Shown piece after piece: positions 33,901 to 46,189 of a DNA stretch of 64,000 bases (its first letter is position 1; the number at the start of each line of letters is the position of its first letter). The position numbers and the translations under genes were made by a program. The stretch comes from Chrysoperla carnea (lineage: Eukaryota; Arthropoda; Insecta; Neuroptera; Chrysopidae): the NCBI RefSeq assembly GCF_905475395.1, contig NC_058338.1, positions 73,977,435 through 74,041,434 on the forward strand, given 5' to 3'. The notes below the pieces were generated by a model. It was not told the origin of the DNA and searched no databases. It worked only from the letters and a program-made list of their open reading frames with translations.

Positions 33901-34654
33901 AGTTGAATGGAAAAAATCTCATCATTATAAAGGGAATAGCAGTTAAGAAAGGGTAATTATAGGGCTATTTTTCTTATTTACGGGGAGCTATTAATTAGAT
34001 ATTAAAATGAATATTACAATAAATATGCCCAACTCTGATATATAAGCAATACTGTGAATAATTGAACCTAACTTTTCTTTCCCCCAACCCCTTTACTCCC
34101 TTCAAGTTTTATTGTAGCGCCAAAAATTTTGTCTTTCTATGTCTTTTCCCTAGGTTTCATTAATCTTTAAACCAGAAATCATTAAAATTGTATAGGAGTT
34201 TAGGCATAAAAATGTAACAGACAGACAGACGGTCAGAGTTACTTTCACATTTATAATATTATTTAGGAAGTTAGGATTTGAAAGGACATAAATTCTATTT
34301 TGTCTAAACACAAAAAGATACGAACAAAATCAAGCAAAAAAATATTCTATATATCTAGAGTTTTTAATATATATTTATTTATATCTAGGATATATTTCTA
34401 TATACTTTTGTCAATTCGCAAGGGTGTTAATATATATATATTTTATTTGTTTAAAATAGAAATGATGTTATTAATGGGGTTGAAAGTCATGACCTAAGTT
34501 CGATTCTCACTGTGACGTGACGAGCTTTTGCTTTTAACTTGTAAGTAATATGGGAATACATGTTCGTATATCCATTAGAAAATGGTATTGTGTAATAATA
34601 TAATATATATCCGTAATGATTACTTATATGGGTATTTATTAGAATTATTATTAT
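30991..34654. other. AT-rich non-coding stretch with old repeat pieces
   Basis: At 33428-33452 ACTAGCTTTTACCCGCGGAT resembles the start of widespread insect non-LTR or TIR repeats. The following 33530-33700 is less AT-rich than its flanks but shows no open frame with recognisable protein. A B-box-like word (AGTTCGATTCTC) lies at 34497-34508. Nothing more is supported. Confidence 0.35.
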
Positions 34655-35215
34655 TATACCATGCATATATGTAATATGCAAGGTATATTAAGTTTAGTCC
34701 CAAGTTTGTAACGCTTAAAAATATTGATGCTATGAACAAAAGTTTGGTATAGATGGTCATGAAATCACCTAATTAGTCCATTTCCGATTGTCTGTCTATC
34801 TGTCTATCGTCTGTCCGTCTCTCATCACGATAACTCAAAAACGGAAAGAGATATCAAGCTGAAATTTATAGTGTGCTTAGGACGTAAAAAGTGGGGTCAA
34901 GTTCGTAAATGAGCAACATAGGTCAATTGGGTCTTGGGTCATAGGAACCATAGGAACATAGTTCCGTAGGACCCATCTTTTACACATCACCGTTAGAGAT
35001 AGAACAAAAATTTAAGTAAAAAATGTTCCTTATAAAAAATATACAACTTTTGCTTGAAACATTTTTTTTAAACATCACTGTTTACCAGTGAGAGTGGGAA
35101 GTTATATTATGTGTGACATGTATGTATGTGTAATGTGACATAATAATCAACAGTGTCTATACATGGTATTTCAACAATTAACTCAGTCAATTGTTTGTTT
35201 TCACTTGTTCTAATG
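34655..35215 (-). repeat. Dispersed repeat R3, near full-length inverse copy
   Basis: It starts ATACCATGCATATATG and runs AAGTTTAGTCCCAAGTTTGT, a TGTCTGTCTATCTGTCTATC tract, CTCATCACGATAACTCAAAA and GAGCAACATAGGTCAATTGG. It ends ATGGTATTTCAACAATTAAC, TCAATTGTTTGTTTTCACTT. The internal order is the mirror of 17789-18330. Confidence 0.8.
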
Positions 35216-36010
35216 TATATATTTTGTATTTTATCAAAACAAAATTTTTGTATTTCATTCATACACGCGTTTTAAATCAAAATAAACCTATTTATTGAAA
35301 TTAATATAAATTGATACATTTATGATTATATATATTTACCTGAACAAGTTGGTTTATGCGGTCTCTTATTTACCGGAATAATTTAAAATATGTAGTGAAA
35401 AGTAGTAAGTATTTATGTCAATATCCCTTCCTTTAGGAAACCATACGTGAAACATAGAAAGCATCGGTCCTTCGGAGCACTTACATTTCAGTTCCTCTTG
35501 AGAGCACTATTTTCTATTATTACTTTTAATATAATACAAACTGTTCTTCTTATTTTGTTTTGTAATTGCCATAAGTTTCAAGTTGTGATGCAATCATATC
35601 ATTGCAACTACATTTTTCCCTGCTTTTTTTTATGATTTTTTCATTTAGTGTTATGATTGACCGTAAAGCCGTACCAATCTTTTAGCCTGTATGTTTCCTT
35701 TTGCATTTCTGGGACTGCAAGACCATCTCAGACAGATTGTTTTGGTTCGTTTGCAAAACTGACGTTTTAAAACGAAATTAATTGTTTCTTCTTTTCGGTA
35801 CAACTCCTACACAATCCCCTCCTCCAAAATGATTCAGAATTCGGTATGTACGATATATATTATAAAAACAGGAGTTCATTTAAGTAATTTGGAGTTAATT
35901 ATAAAGGGGGAAATCTTTTTGTTACTATGCAATTTGTATAGCTTCCCAGCTGCCGATCCCACTTCTTTTTATACCACAAAATCTTTCACATTTTTCGCGA
36001 ATTTTAACGC
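35216..36010. other. Non-coding stretch
   Basis: No gene is supported. Open frames here are short and lack splice context or domains. Confidence 0.35.
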
Positions 36011-36015
36011 TTTTC

Positions 36016-36108
36016 ATGTCAATCCTAGTAACCCAGTTGGCTAAAGCGTAACCAATGGGTCCTATGGTCTAAGTGTGTCTCCCGTGGACAGCGAATATAA
36101 AATAACTT
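36016..36108 (+). mobile_element. tRNA-headed SINE, internally deleted copy
   Basis: The head TAACCCAGTTGGCTAAAGCG has an A-box (the AGTTGGCTAAAGCG type). It is followed after about 20 bases by the tail CTATGGTCTAAGTGTGTCTC then CCGTGGACAGCGAATATAA. The tail matches 37490-37540 read on the minus strand (CTATAGCCTAAGTGTGTCCT, CTGTGGGCAGCCAATATTA). The B-box and body present in the other copy are missing here. Confidence 0.58.
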
Positions 36109-36294
36109 AACCGACTCTAAGACTTTGCACTTCTTCACAACCCCTCAAAATTGAGCCAGAGAGTTGAAGATTGGTATGTAAGTGGAGTCGAGAGTGTTAA
36201 GCATGTGCCCTTTGCGGGCTGGCAAATTCTCAACCCCTCTCACATCTTTTTAATCCCCGAACTAAAAAAAGGTGTGTTATATCTTTGACCGCTT

Positions 36295-36309
36295 TGTGTG
36301 TGTGTGTGT
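36295..36309 (+). repeat. (TG)n microsatellite
   Basis: This short TG run is followed by TCTGTCTGTGGCATCGTG. It sits at the head of a GGGTTCCGTACC-family repeat, and the equivalent position at 50794-50816 also carries a CA/TG run. Confidence 0.8.
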
Positions 36310-36540
36310 CTGTCTGTGGCATCGTGTTTTTTGGTTTTGTTTGAAAAGTAATTTAATGGAGAGTGTTTTTAGCTGTGTTTCAAGTGCGATTTTAGAGTTC
36401 CGTATCCGAAAAAACTTAAAATTGGCGATGATCTTCCAAATCGGCTCAGTTTGGAAAAGGCTTTCAGGAAAATGGCAATTTAATGGAAAATGTTCTTAGA
36501 TTTTTAATTTTGTAAATTTCACTTGTTTATACAACAAAGA
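36310..36540 (+). repeat. Dispersed repeat (GGGTTCCGTACC family), copy 2
   Basis: It contains AGTAATTTAATGGAGAGTGT, TTTCAAGTGCGATTTTAGAG, TTCCGTATCCGAAAA and TCGGCTCAGTTTGGAAAAGG. It is collinear with 2280-2500. Confidence 0.7.
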
Positions 36541-36647
36541 ATGAAAACATTCCATGTAAAAAAACATTGAATAAGAAGGAAATGTGACTCTAGTGATGTA
36601 GTCCTGTATAATCACGAGTTGTTAACACGATTAAATTAGCTTTACCT

Positions 36648-36674
36648 GTATGTATGTATGTATGTTTGTATGTA
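36648..36674 (+). repeat. (TGTA)n microsatellite
   Basis: This is about six units of TGTA with one interruption (TTTG). Confidence 0.8.
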
Positions 36675-37488
36675 ACTGTCTTATATAAACCCATGTATAG
36701 GACATCGTCAGTTATATACATTTATTATATTACCGATAACCATAAGTACTATACATATATACTTAGAACAAATAACAAGCGTGTTTTTTAGTTTTTTAAA
36801 CTTTATTTCATTATTTTAGATACAATTATCGTGCAGTATTATGTACAACCTAAAAGTTTTTATGCGTAACCTAAATTTTTTAATTTTAATCAAAGTTTTG
36901 TTAAGAATATATGTATTTTGATTAAAGATATACCTAATACTGTTAACACAGAGAATCAATGTTTCTTCCTCCTTTCTTGACTACTATTTTTTATGACAAA
37001 TAAATATTAATACAACCCATTATATTTAGAATCATATAAGGGTAATAATAATAATAATAATAACAAATTCTGTTACAATTACAAAAACAAGCCATTAAAA
37101 CAATAATAATAATTAATATTTACTAAAGAATATAATCATAAATGTTTTATTGATACGTTATCCTATTTCTGTATACATATAACATTCACAAAAATATTCC
37201 CAAAGTGGAAATCAAAACAAGTAAAAACAAGTATAATAATAATAATAACCATTGAGAAAAACTAATGTAATAAAAATTAACACTGTTGTTAAACAAAAGA
37301 AATGAGAAAAGACATATAGAACGTATTCGATAAAGACAACACACAATTGTGAAGTAGAAATATGTATGTATATATACGTGAGTATGGGTGCAGTTTGTTT
37401 TATATACAGGATAGATCAATTTATTTTATTCAGTTTTTCCAAAAGAATTAATTTTAAGAGAGGACGGTAAACTTTGGTCAGGTAATAT
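36675..37488. other. AT-rich non-coding stretch
   Basis: It holds two (AAT)n runs, near 37043-37064 and 37230-37250. No gene. Confidence 0.35.
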
Positions 37489-37489
37489 T

Positions 37490-37740
37490 GGCTGCCCACA
37501 GAGGACACACTTAGGCTATAGAGCCCGTTGTGACAGCATATATGTCTTTTAAAACCATTTCCGCTGATAATTTCAGTTATCAGTTCCTCAATTATTTTCA
37601 GAGGCTGAGTGAACCTCCTTCATGCATATACCATGCACTACACCAGCCCAACACAAGTATGAATTCAATTAATTTTTGTTGTGACTGCGGGAATCAAACC
37701 CGCTACCCTAGGCATGCCGGAATTGGTTACGTGGAAAATT
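37490..37740 (-). mobile_element. tRNA-derived SINE, longer copy
   Basis: Minus strand: GGTAGCGGGTTTGATTCCCG (B-box GGTTTGATTCC), then CAGTCACAAC, then a body with ACTTGTGTTGGGCTGGTGTA and GAGGTTCACTCAGCCTC. The end is CTCTATAGCCTAAGTGTGTC, CTCTGTGGGCAGCC. The A-box side is poorly preserved. A Pol III B-box followed by a non-tRNA body, and the tail shared with 36016-36108, support a SINE family. Confidence 0.6.
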
Positions 37741-38418
37741 AATAACAATTTTGTATTCAACATTATAGCTTTAAGAGGTGTCACAGTTCTTTCCTATTTG
37801 TTATCATTTTTGCTATGATATAAAGCAAAGCGGTTTTCGCTAAAGGTGACATACATTAGATTAGAGATGAACGACCGTTCTCTTAGAGGGCTATTATCCA
37901 AGTTCTGCCCGTCTTTGTGTGAACTGAGAAGTGACTTTAATGTATGCCTCATCTCTGTAAGAATCGATCCTTAATGGTACGAAATAGGCTCATTTGATTC
38001 TTTTTCAATTCAATCTTCAAAAACCTTAGATAAATTTCAGAATATCACTCGGTAACCCATTGTCGATAGCTCAGTCACTTAGCTTGATAGAGTGGGCAGT
38101 CAGTTCACGAATAAAACTAACACCACGTCACCCAAGCTTCTTTACTACTGTTTCGGTCCAAATATTTTTCATCAAATTTTGGTACCACGCATTGAATATA
38201 CATTTTTCTTAAGAAATTGGTTTTCATATGTTTGGTACGCCAATCCAAGTGTACCAGCGTTATTCTCAATTTCTAGCTAAGATTTAAGAATTATTTAGTT
38301 TGTTTTCATTTAATTACTTTAACTACAAACACTGTAAAAACAATACCAGTTACAAGGAAATTTCTCAACATAGTAGCAAGTAAAAACTTTCTTTATTTAA
38401 AAAAGTATCATTCAATTG
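37741..38418. other. Non-coding stretch
   Basis: Around 38060-38100, GATAGCTCAGTCACTTAGCT then TGATAGAGTGGGCAGTC looks like a tRNA A-arm without a B-box after it, possibly another SINE head. No gene is supported. Confidence 0.35.
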
Positions 38419-38733
38419 TAGTGGCGAAGCTACAGTCTTATCAGCCATATCAATGATACGGGACTCCCGGACATGGAAATGCCATCGATACTTTATTGCA
38501 CAGTGAAATCAATAGTAAAGTTACATTCTGGAGAGATGTTTTACATCGTATAATTAATGGTATAATTACTTTAGCATCATGTAATCTACCTTTAAGAGGC
38601 CATGATTCTGATTGGAAATATTATGTCAATTTTACGTTTATTGTCTAATAAATGATACTATTTTAAAAGAACTTGATTTGGGCCCCCCAACTAAATTTGA
38701 TACAGGATCCCTCCAAAGCGAGCTACGCCCCTG
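38419..38733 (+). mobile_element. hAT-type (ZMYM1-like) transposon remnant
   Basis: The left end is TAGTGGCGAAGCTAC; the right end, read on the other strand, is CAGGGGCGTAGCTC. These are the CAG(G/T)GGCG.AGCT termini seen in many hAT elements. The flanking 8-mers TTCAATTG (left) and GTCAAATG (right) agree at six of eight positions, consistent with an aged 8 bp target duplication. A fragment of transposase lies inside (next entry). Confidence 0.65.
38472..38648 (+). pseudogene. hAT/ZMYM1-like transposase fragment
   Basis: It is open from 38472 to the TAA at 38646-38648. It gives HGNAIDTLLHSEINSKVTFW then RDVLHRIINGIITLASCNLP and LRGHDSDWKYYVNFTFIV. The pattern W..VL.R.I..I..LA..NLPLRGH is characteristic of the transposase region found in zinc-finger MYM-type and TTF-type hAT proteins. 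Only this middle piece survives. No start codon, zinc finger or C-terminal dimerisation region is present. Confidence 0.68.
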
Positions 38734-41700
38734 GTCAAATGCCTATTTTCTTGAATTAAGTATTGTGATCCTTGACTGAAGATATATTTACTTGTTATAA
38801 GAACATCAACCGAGTAAACACGTTTACTTCAATCCAGTAATTTTTTTGTTGTGTATTCTTTGTTTGTTTTAAATAATTCACACTGTATATTGAAATTAAA
38901 GAAGAAGTATGATAAGGAAGTTATATGTGAAAGAAGAATAATATGGTGGTATGTTTGTGTATATATTTGCAAAAAAGAAGGGAAAATTAAATAACACTTT
39001 ACAGCAATAACACTTATTGTATGATAAGGATAAATAGATTTGTATACGATTAATGAAAGAAAAGGAAAATGTAGAAACTTTAAAAAATTGTACTAGTGGC
39101 GTTCTTTTTCTTTTAAACTAGACTGCCTGAACTTTTGTTTTTCCTTCGAAATTACCAATTACAATTTGCGCGATAAATTTAATATTTTTTAAGACATTTC
39201 AAAATTCTAAAGTTTCCTGGATCAAAACCCTTCACTTTTTTTCAGCAATAACGCACTGATTTTTTGGTGGAAGTACACTACTTTATAATAAACTAGCAAT
39301 TTCCCTACCCGCTTCGCTGGGTAACTTCAATTTTAAATGTATATAAATACTTGAAAAATGACTATGTTTCATTTAAACTTCCACCCCTTATTTTAATCCC
39401 TTAAAGAATGAATTTTCGCAGACAAAGTAATACAGTAAACTTTTGTCTCAAACCTGAGATGCTCATACACCATTTTTAAAGGGATATAGAAAACTTTTGT
39501 CTCAAACCATGAGCTGCTTATATTTCATTTTTTTACAATTCTCACTTCATAAATGGCAAACTTTCATATAAACTTTCACACCCTCCCCCCTCCCCATTTC
39601 ACCCCCTTGAAGAATGAATTTTTTGAAAATAGTCATACAATAAACTTTTGTGTTGAACCATGAGCTCATAAATCATTTTTTATATTTTGAATATCAAAAT
39701 TGACCAAGTTTCATCCAAACTTGCAATCCTCATTTGAGCCCCTTAAGAGATGAATTTCCAAAAATTTCTTCTTAGTGGACATTTACGTCATTTAAGGAAC
39801 GTTTATGCAAAATTTCATGGTTCTAATCCCAGCCTTTATACCTTTCAGATATTTTTGGTGAATTATTTTTAAACAGCGATGCTCGGCTATAGAAATTGAA
39901 CATAATTTTTTTTTTGTTCAAATTTTTATAGAATTTTTAATAAATGTTTTTTGTTCTATAAAATTTCAATTCATTCCTAAAAACTTTTTGCATAACCGAT
40001 TCGGTAGTAATCAATAATAATATTTAAATAAAAATGAAGTTTACATAATCGAACTTCTTTCTTTGACCGTCTATCCAATCAATTTGTAGTAAAGCAAAAA
40101 GTCCAGAGCAAAGCAAAAATTTAACAAGACTGGCTCTTAATTGATTATAATTTGGTGTACTTTAAAATTAAAACTAGCTAAACCAATGGAACAGCAATCA
40201 GAGCCGCCACTGATACAGTCATTTAAGAAAGAGACAATAGTATAGAATATAAATACATAACAAGGTAATAATCATTTGGAACAATGTGAAAACAAAAGTG
40301 TGATTAGGTCTTTATTTTCCCAACCTCAAGTTTCTCCTGCATGTTTTTCATCTTCTTCTCACTTCATATTTAGTATTTTCATCTTAACATTATCTTAAAA
40401 TGTAATAAGTGCAGTAAATATACATTCACTATATACAGTTGTACTAGTTAGGAAGTAGTATTTGAGTAAGCCGTTACATGACGTGGGTGACGTCTTCTAC
40501 AGACATTTATTTTCACAGTGATTTGTTTTTCAAGCTTCAATAAAATGCTGACAAAGTATTATGAAAAACTTAAAGAAAATAAATATTATTTAAGTATTAA
40601 TATATTTAGAAAATTTATTTGTTTTTCTTCTTACATTAATTTTCTATCCAAAATAAAGCCTACGTTCTTTACACTGTAGGTGATGTCAAGTTTTTTTATT
40701 CTTCATAATTAATTGTTAATGTTCTTTAACAGTGCAGTTTTGTAATGTTGGCAGTTTGGGATCTCCCGAAAAATATGGCAAGTGCATTTTCGCGAATGAT
40801 AGAAAAGATGATTAGTTAATAAAGTATTAGTCTGGAACAAATTTCGCCTATAACAAATTCATTTAACTGTTATCAATTCTGCAGTGATACAGCTTCGACC
40901 ACCAGCACTGCAACCTACATTTTCCTCTCAATAGTGACGTAATTCGAACTATTAACAGGTTATCACGCTAGAACAAATTTCCCCGATTTTTATGCTAGTG
41001 GTTTTATGTCTATAAGCTGAAAATATTCAAATTTTTACTCAATTTTTTTATCTTCATGGATCGCTCTTGGATTGTAAAAATAAAATAGTATATCGAATGT
41101 CATTTTTGTATCATAAAAATTATTGCCTGTATATAATAAAGGCAGTAAAAAAATTCCCATTTTCTACTTCAAAATATTTCTACTGAATAATTTTCCTACC
41201 TAATTAAAACTACTTTTTAATAGTTTTTTTTCCTAAAATCGATATACCTATATTCTTTTCTTACCAGAATATTTTCGAAACTTTAAAAATTTTTTACACC
41301 CTTATTCTACACATGGAAATAATTGATAAAAATTGAAAGTGGTTATTCAAATATACTTCTTAAAAACAAGAAATATATTGGAATAGATATATTTTTTACG
41401 TACTATTTAAAATCAGTTTTTTTTTTAAGCGGGATAATTGTGCAGTATTAAAATAAAAAGTAGATTTCTTTTCATGCCGTAATAAATAATAAAATATTGT
41501 TATCCTAGTCGTGAAATCGCCATGAGCTACCTATTAAAGTATTCATATAATTTTTAGTGTACTATAAAAACTATCATTAATATTCTAGAACAATTAAAAA
41601 TATTAATTAGAAAAGTTTTTAAAACAGACGTTAAAATTATGATTATGTCGTGAACTTTATTGATATTTATATGGAATTTAGAAAACACCATACCTTACTT

Positions 41701-42744
41701 CAAATCGTTTAAACATCAGAATATTAAATAAATGCAGATATCAGATACATGTTCTGAAAAATGTGAATGATGTAAAAGTTTTAGAATTAGTAGACGAGTT
41801 CAAACGACCACAATTGCCTTTTCGCTTATTGAGGTTTCTTACTACCTAAACCAAGTTTCTTGCTTAAATATCGGTATGAGGCTTAACTTACAAAGATTTA
41901 AAAAAATATAACAAAGTCAAGTCTGGGTAAGCAAATAGTCCACTAGGAAAAAACGACTTTCTCTTAAAAAGGTCCTGTATTTAGTCACTCATCTCTGTTT
42001 ATAAATCGACCAATTAATTCATTCATTTTATACCTTTTTCAAGTTTGTTAGCAGTGACTTTGTACCGAACGTAAAATTATGAATATTTTTCAAGAATATT
42101 TGTCTAATTTATACAAAACTATATACATTTAACTCTAAAACAACAGTTAAATGGAATTAAAAGTTATAAAATTCAAGAAAATATTACAGTTGAAGTTTGA
42201 GCGTATTATAGATATACCTATGACGGTATAACTCGTAGACATTTAAATAAACTAGAATCTAGTTAGAAGAATTAAGAAGTAAATGTATATATATATTAAC
42301 TATCGTATTTCGTTTATGTTCATAAATTTCCATTCTTATATATTTTGTTAAGTATAAGAAATAAGATATTGTCAACATATATATGTAGTACCTACATTTA
42401 AATAAAGCTGAAATACATTTTATACTCAACTTTCAACGACTTACAATTTAATTTTACAATTCTAAATTCTTTACAACAAAAAATATTTTTTAAGGGACGA
42501 GTTGTTATTTATTGTATTTAAAAATAGAAAATAATTACCTGTTTCTGTGAGTCACTCATAGATGACTCTTTTTAAGAGCTGGAAGAGTTCAATTTAAAAT
42601 ATCAAGAAATGCCTCAAGTTTTTACAAATAGGCATGTTTGAGTGACCTATTGAAATAATTACTTTCTATTTTTTAGTAAAATTAAAGTTGGTCTTTTAAA
42701 AAGTATTTTTAAACTAAAAAAGGTATGTATAGCAAATATGCTGG
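38734..42744. other. AT-rich non-coding stretch with one old repeat piece
   Basis: At 39290-39900, ACTAGCAATTTCCCTACCCG then CTTCGCTGGGTAACTTCAAT heads a region with repeated phrases: AAACTTTTGTCTCAAACC at 39440 and 39490, and variants of CATGAGCTGCTTATA and CATGAGCTCATAAATCATTT. This resembles a widespread insect repeat. No gene is supported. Confidence 0.4.
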
Positions 42745-43190
42745 AATTGACTGAGTTAATTGTTGAAATACCATGTATAGACAGTGTTGATTACTCTGTC
42801 ACATTACACATACATACAAGTCACAAACATATAACTGATATACCCATATAATACTACAATTTGCGCACTTTTGTTCTACCTCTAACGGTTTACAAGATGG
42901 GTCCTATGGGCCCAAGACCCAATTGACCTATGTTGCTCATTTACGAACTCGACATCACTTTTTACGTCTTCAGCACACTATTAATTTCAGCTTATCTCTT
43001 TTCGTTTTTGAGTAATCGTAATGACAGACGGACAGACGACAGACAGACAGACAACCGGAAATGGACTAATTAGATGATCCTTTGAACACTTATACCAAAA
43101 TTTTTTTCATAGTATCAATATTTTAAGCGATACAAACTTGGGACTAAACTTAATATACTATATGTATATTTCATATATACATGGTATAAA
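42745..43190 (+). repeat. Dispersed repeat R3, copy 5
   Basis: It contains GACTGAGTTAATTGTTGAAA, ACCATGTATAGACAGTGTTG, AGACCCAATTGACCTATGTT, a GACAGACGGACAGACGACAG tract and ATATACATGGTATAAAAA. It is slightly shorter than 17789-18330: the segment after CAATTTGCGC is deleted. Confidence 0.8.
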
Positions 43191-43848
43191 AAACTCTGAC
43201 AATTATTCAAATTCTCTGAAGTTCTTCATTATGCTTCTTCAGCAGAAATAAGCGGTATCCATCGCTTTCACTTTTGTGTGACTGCAATTATAAGCACAAA
43301 ATTTATTCTTTCTAGAATGTACTTAATGGGGGGTCGGCTCTAAAATGCTTATAAAAAAAATACTTTAAATTTTTTGTTTTTTCAATTTCAGAAAAAGTCA
43401 TATAATTTTATATTGAAACCAATATTCTTGTCAATTCTTCTTTCCTTTCATCCTGCAGGAAGTTAAAATTCTGCTAAGCTATAGCTCTAAAGTATATTAA
43501 TAGTCCTTAAGTCTATTATTTTGAATATTCGTATATATAAAGGCGTTTTTTAGTTAAACAAAAAACCAAGTTAGTTTATATGTTACAACTGTATATATAT
43601 GGAATAATTTGTTCATTGTTCCAGCAAGGATTTTATCAAGTTGAACAATCGTCTTGTGGGCTCTTCGGTTTATATTATACACTCATGTAAAAGTAATTGT
43701 AAGAAATAATTTTAACAACCCCATATAATTATAACCAGATATAACAAACAGTACCATATAATGACTGAGTTAATCAGACAAAATGTAATAACCATCTTAA
43801 TATATACAGGCGATTTTAAATACAAGTTTTCATTTAACTTCACTGTTT
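43191..43848. other. AT-rich non-coding stretch
   Basis: Nothing is supported here. Confidence 0.35.
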
Positions 43849-44340
43849 AACCGACTTCAAAAACGGAGAAGGTTCTCAACTCGACTGTATTTTTGTTAAA
43901 TGAAGGATGAGAACTTTCGACTGGGTGAACCGATTTGATTATTCTTTTTTATTTGAAAGTTGGTGCTTCTCGTTTGGTCCAGTTTTGACAATGGCATACA
44001 TGAGAAAAACATATCAGTCTTAAATTTGCATGCAGTATGTGCGCGACAAATGGACGTATAACTCAATATCACGCCAACCGATTTAGATGATTCTTTTTTA
44101 GTGACAAATTAGTTAATATATTTCAGATTCTCAAAAAAGCGACTTCAAAAAAAAAATATTTCAAAACAAATTAATATGCACTACAAAGTAAAAAAATAAT
44201 GTAGTTACAATTATTGTTATTTTTATAACACGGTGTCGACCAAGTTAATGTAGCAAACTGTTCTGTGACAGCTGTTACCTTAGCTGACACCGACTCCAAA
44301 AATAACAATAATTGTAACTACATTATTTATATTTATAAAC
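43849..44340 (-). repeat. Nested-hairpin element, inverse copy with inner hairpin
   Basis: It starts TTTAACCGACTTCAAAAACG and passes through GACTGGGTGAACCGATTTGA and ATCACGCCAACCGATTTAG. It reaches the hairpin at about 44197-44324 (ATGTAGTTACAATTATTGTT against AACAATAATTGTAACTACAT). The loop contains AATGTAGCAAACTGTTCTG. The far outer arm is missing. Confidence 0.8.
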
Positions 44341-45419
44341 TTTTATTTAGCTTGCAATCTAAATATATAATATAGTGGAGCATTGGGGAATAGGTATGTT
44401 GACTAAATCTACACCTGAAAATCATTTTCCAAAATTAGGGGCTACAAAAAAAAACAAAGCACCCTGGTTGACATGATTCCAGCCCTTGTCTTGTAGTAAT
44501 CTGGAACAATAAAATTTGAAAAATTCTTAATTAGACCTTTTTGGATTTTTAAAAAATACTTTTAAATCCAAGGTTCAGACGATAAAAGATTTATAAAAAA
44601 AGATTCTAACCAAGTTGCAAAGGAAACGGTTTGAGTAGTACTTGCGATATCATGTGAACCATCTCGAAAAATGTAGTTTCAAGAAAAACGCCGGCAGAGT
44701 TACTCGGATAATAACATTACTCACTTTGGAAAATCGGCAATCCCAGATCCATACATTAACCCTTCTTAAACCATACCGAGAATTGATATGAATTTTTCAC
44801 AAAAGACGTATAAAAGAGTGGTTATATGATAAATAAAATTTTAAATTGTTGGTCTTTTGGTAATGATTTCGATTAATTGTGAATACAATCATTTTCATTT
44901 TTACGGTATCAAAATACCTTAAATAAAAAATTGTGACTCAGAGTGCGGTTAATACATATCACTATTTTTAAATGCATTACGAACAAGAATAAATTTTATT
45001 AAATAAAAAATTTTATAATATTTCTATACAATTATTATTGATGTGGCTTCAATCGCAATAATAAAAATAAAATTATTTTCTTCTTCGGGGTAAATAATCA
45101 CAAACAATTTTTCAAGATACCTACTTCTAGCTAAAATATAAATAAATGAAAAATACTTACATTTGTTGTGATACAATTTATTTAATTTAATTTTTATTTA
45201 TGTATGGAAATATAGAGGTTTCTTCTTTACAATTGTACAAAAATTTGGTATGAACTTGCTATATAACCGTTTTACGTCCGTATAACGGCTTAAAGAGGTT
45301 TGAATGCAGTTAGGAAAGATATTAATGGAGGTAACCTAATTATTATTCCCTGATTGTAGCGAATCTTCTTAACTTTGATTTTTTTTATGCTTTTAGGTCG
45401 CTTTTGTTATGGAACAATT
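44341..45419. other. AT-rich non-coding stretch
   Basis: No gene or matched repeat is supported. Confidence 0.35.
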
Positions 45420-45790
45420 CTATTCGCACCGTTCGTGAGTTTTATAGCAGACGTATCCATAATAACGATACACTACTTTAAATAAAGAATTGTATGGATA
45501 CATATATAATTATATGGATTACATTTATGATTTACATTGAAAATTTAATATTATTGTCTCACAAATTTAAATAAATAATTATGATAATTTACATTTGAAA
45601 AATAATATTTGTGCAATTTGATTTCTTATTTTAATGCATTAAGTTTAGTGTTTTTCAATAATTTTAATTTGACATTTTCTATAAGATTAACATGTAAAGA
45701 ACTACAAATTAGTCATAACAGCCTTCTTTATCGCCAAAATTTTTCACTGGAAGCGCTGGCATCGATTTTATTACAGTACACACAACGAAT
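45420..45790 (-). repeat. Dispersed repeat R5, copy 2
   Basis: This is the inverse counterpart of 10561-10960: TATTCGCACCGTTCGTGAGT, ATAACGATACACTACTTTA, TTTAATATTATTGTCTCACA, TAATGCATTAAGTTTAGTG, TTTATCGCCAAAATTTTTCA and GGCATCGATTTTATTAC. The plus-strand open frame across it is not conserved in the other copy and is not a gene. Confidence 0.75.
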
Positions 45791-46189
45791 ACTGCAATCT
45801 GCAAAGTTGAGTTTTTGCTTGAATCTAGCAAAAAAATTTAAGGATAAAATTACTGAAAAACCTTTATTTTTTGTGTCATCAAAAAAATATTTACTAAAAA
45901 ACTAATTTTGCAATATTATGGGCTATTTCTTTAATTTTTTTGAATTATTTTAACTGTTTGTCAAAATCAAAATGGAAAATATGATATATAATAAAATCAG
46001 AATTCGTCGACGCCCCTGATAATTTGTCCAAGTTCCCAAAAACATACAACTTCATTAAGAAATTATTTTTTAATCAAGTTGAGCAGGTAAATTGCGTTTT
46101 TAACAACTTAAATTGTTGAAGAGAACTTGCATGTTTTTTTTAATTTTATTTTTTTTTGAAAATTTTCTAAAAATTATTAAGAAAAAATT

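Noticed and set aside
45609..45905. 98-codon plus-strand open frame
   Set aside because: Most of it lies in dispersed repeat R5, whose other copy does not keep the frame.
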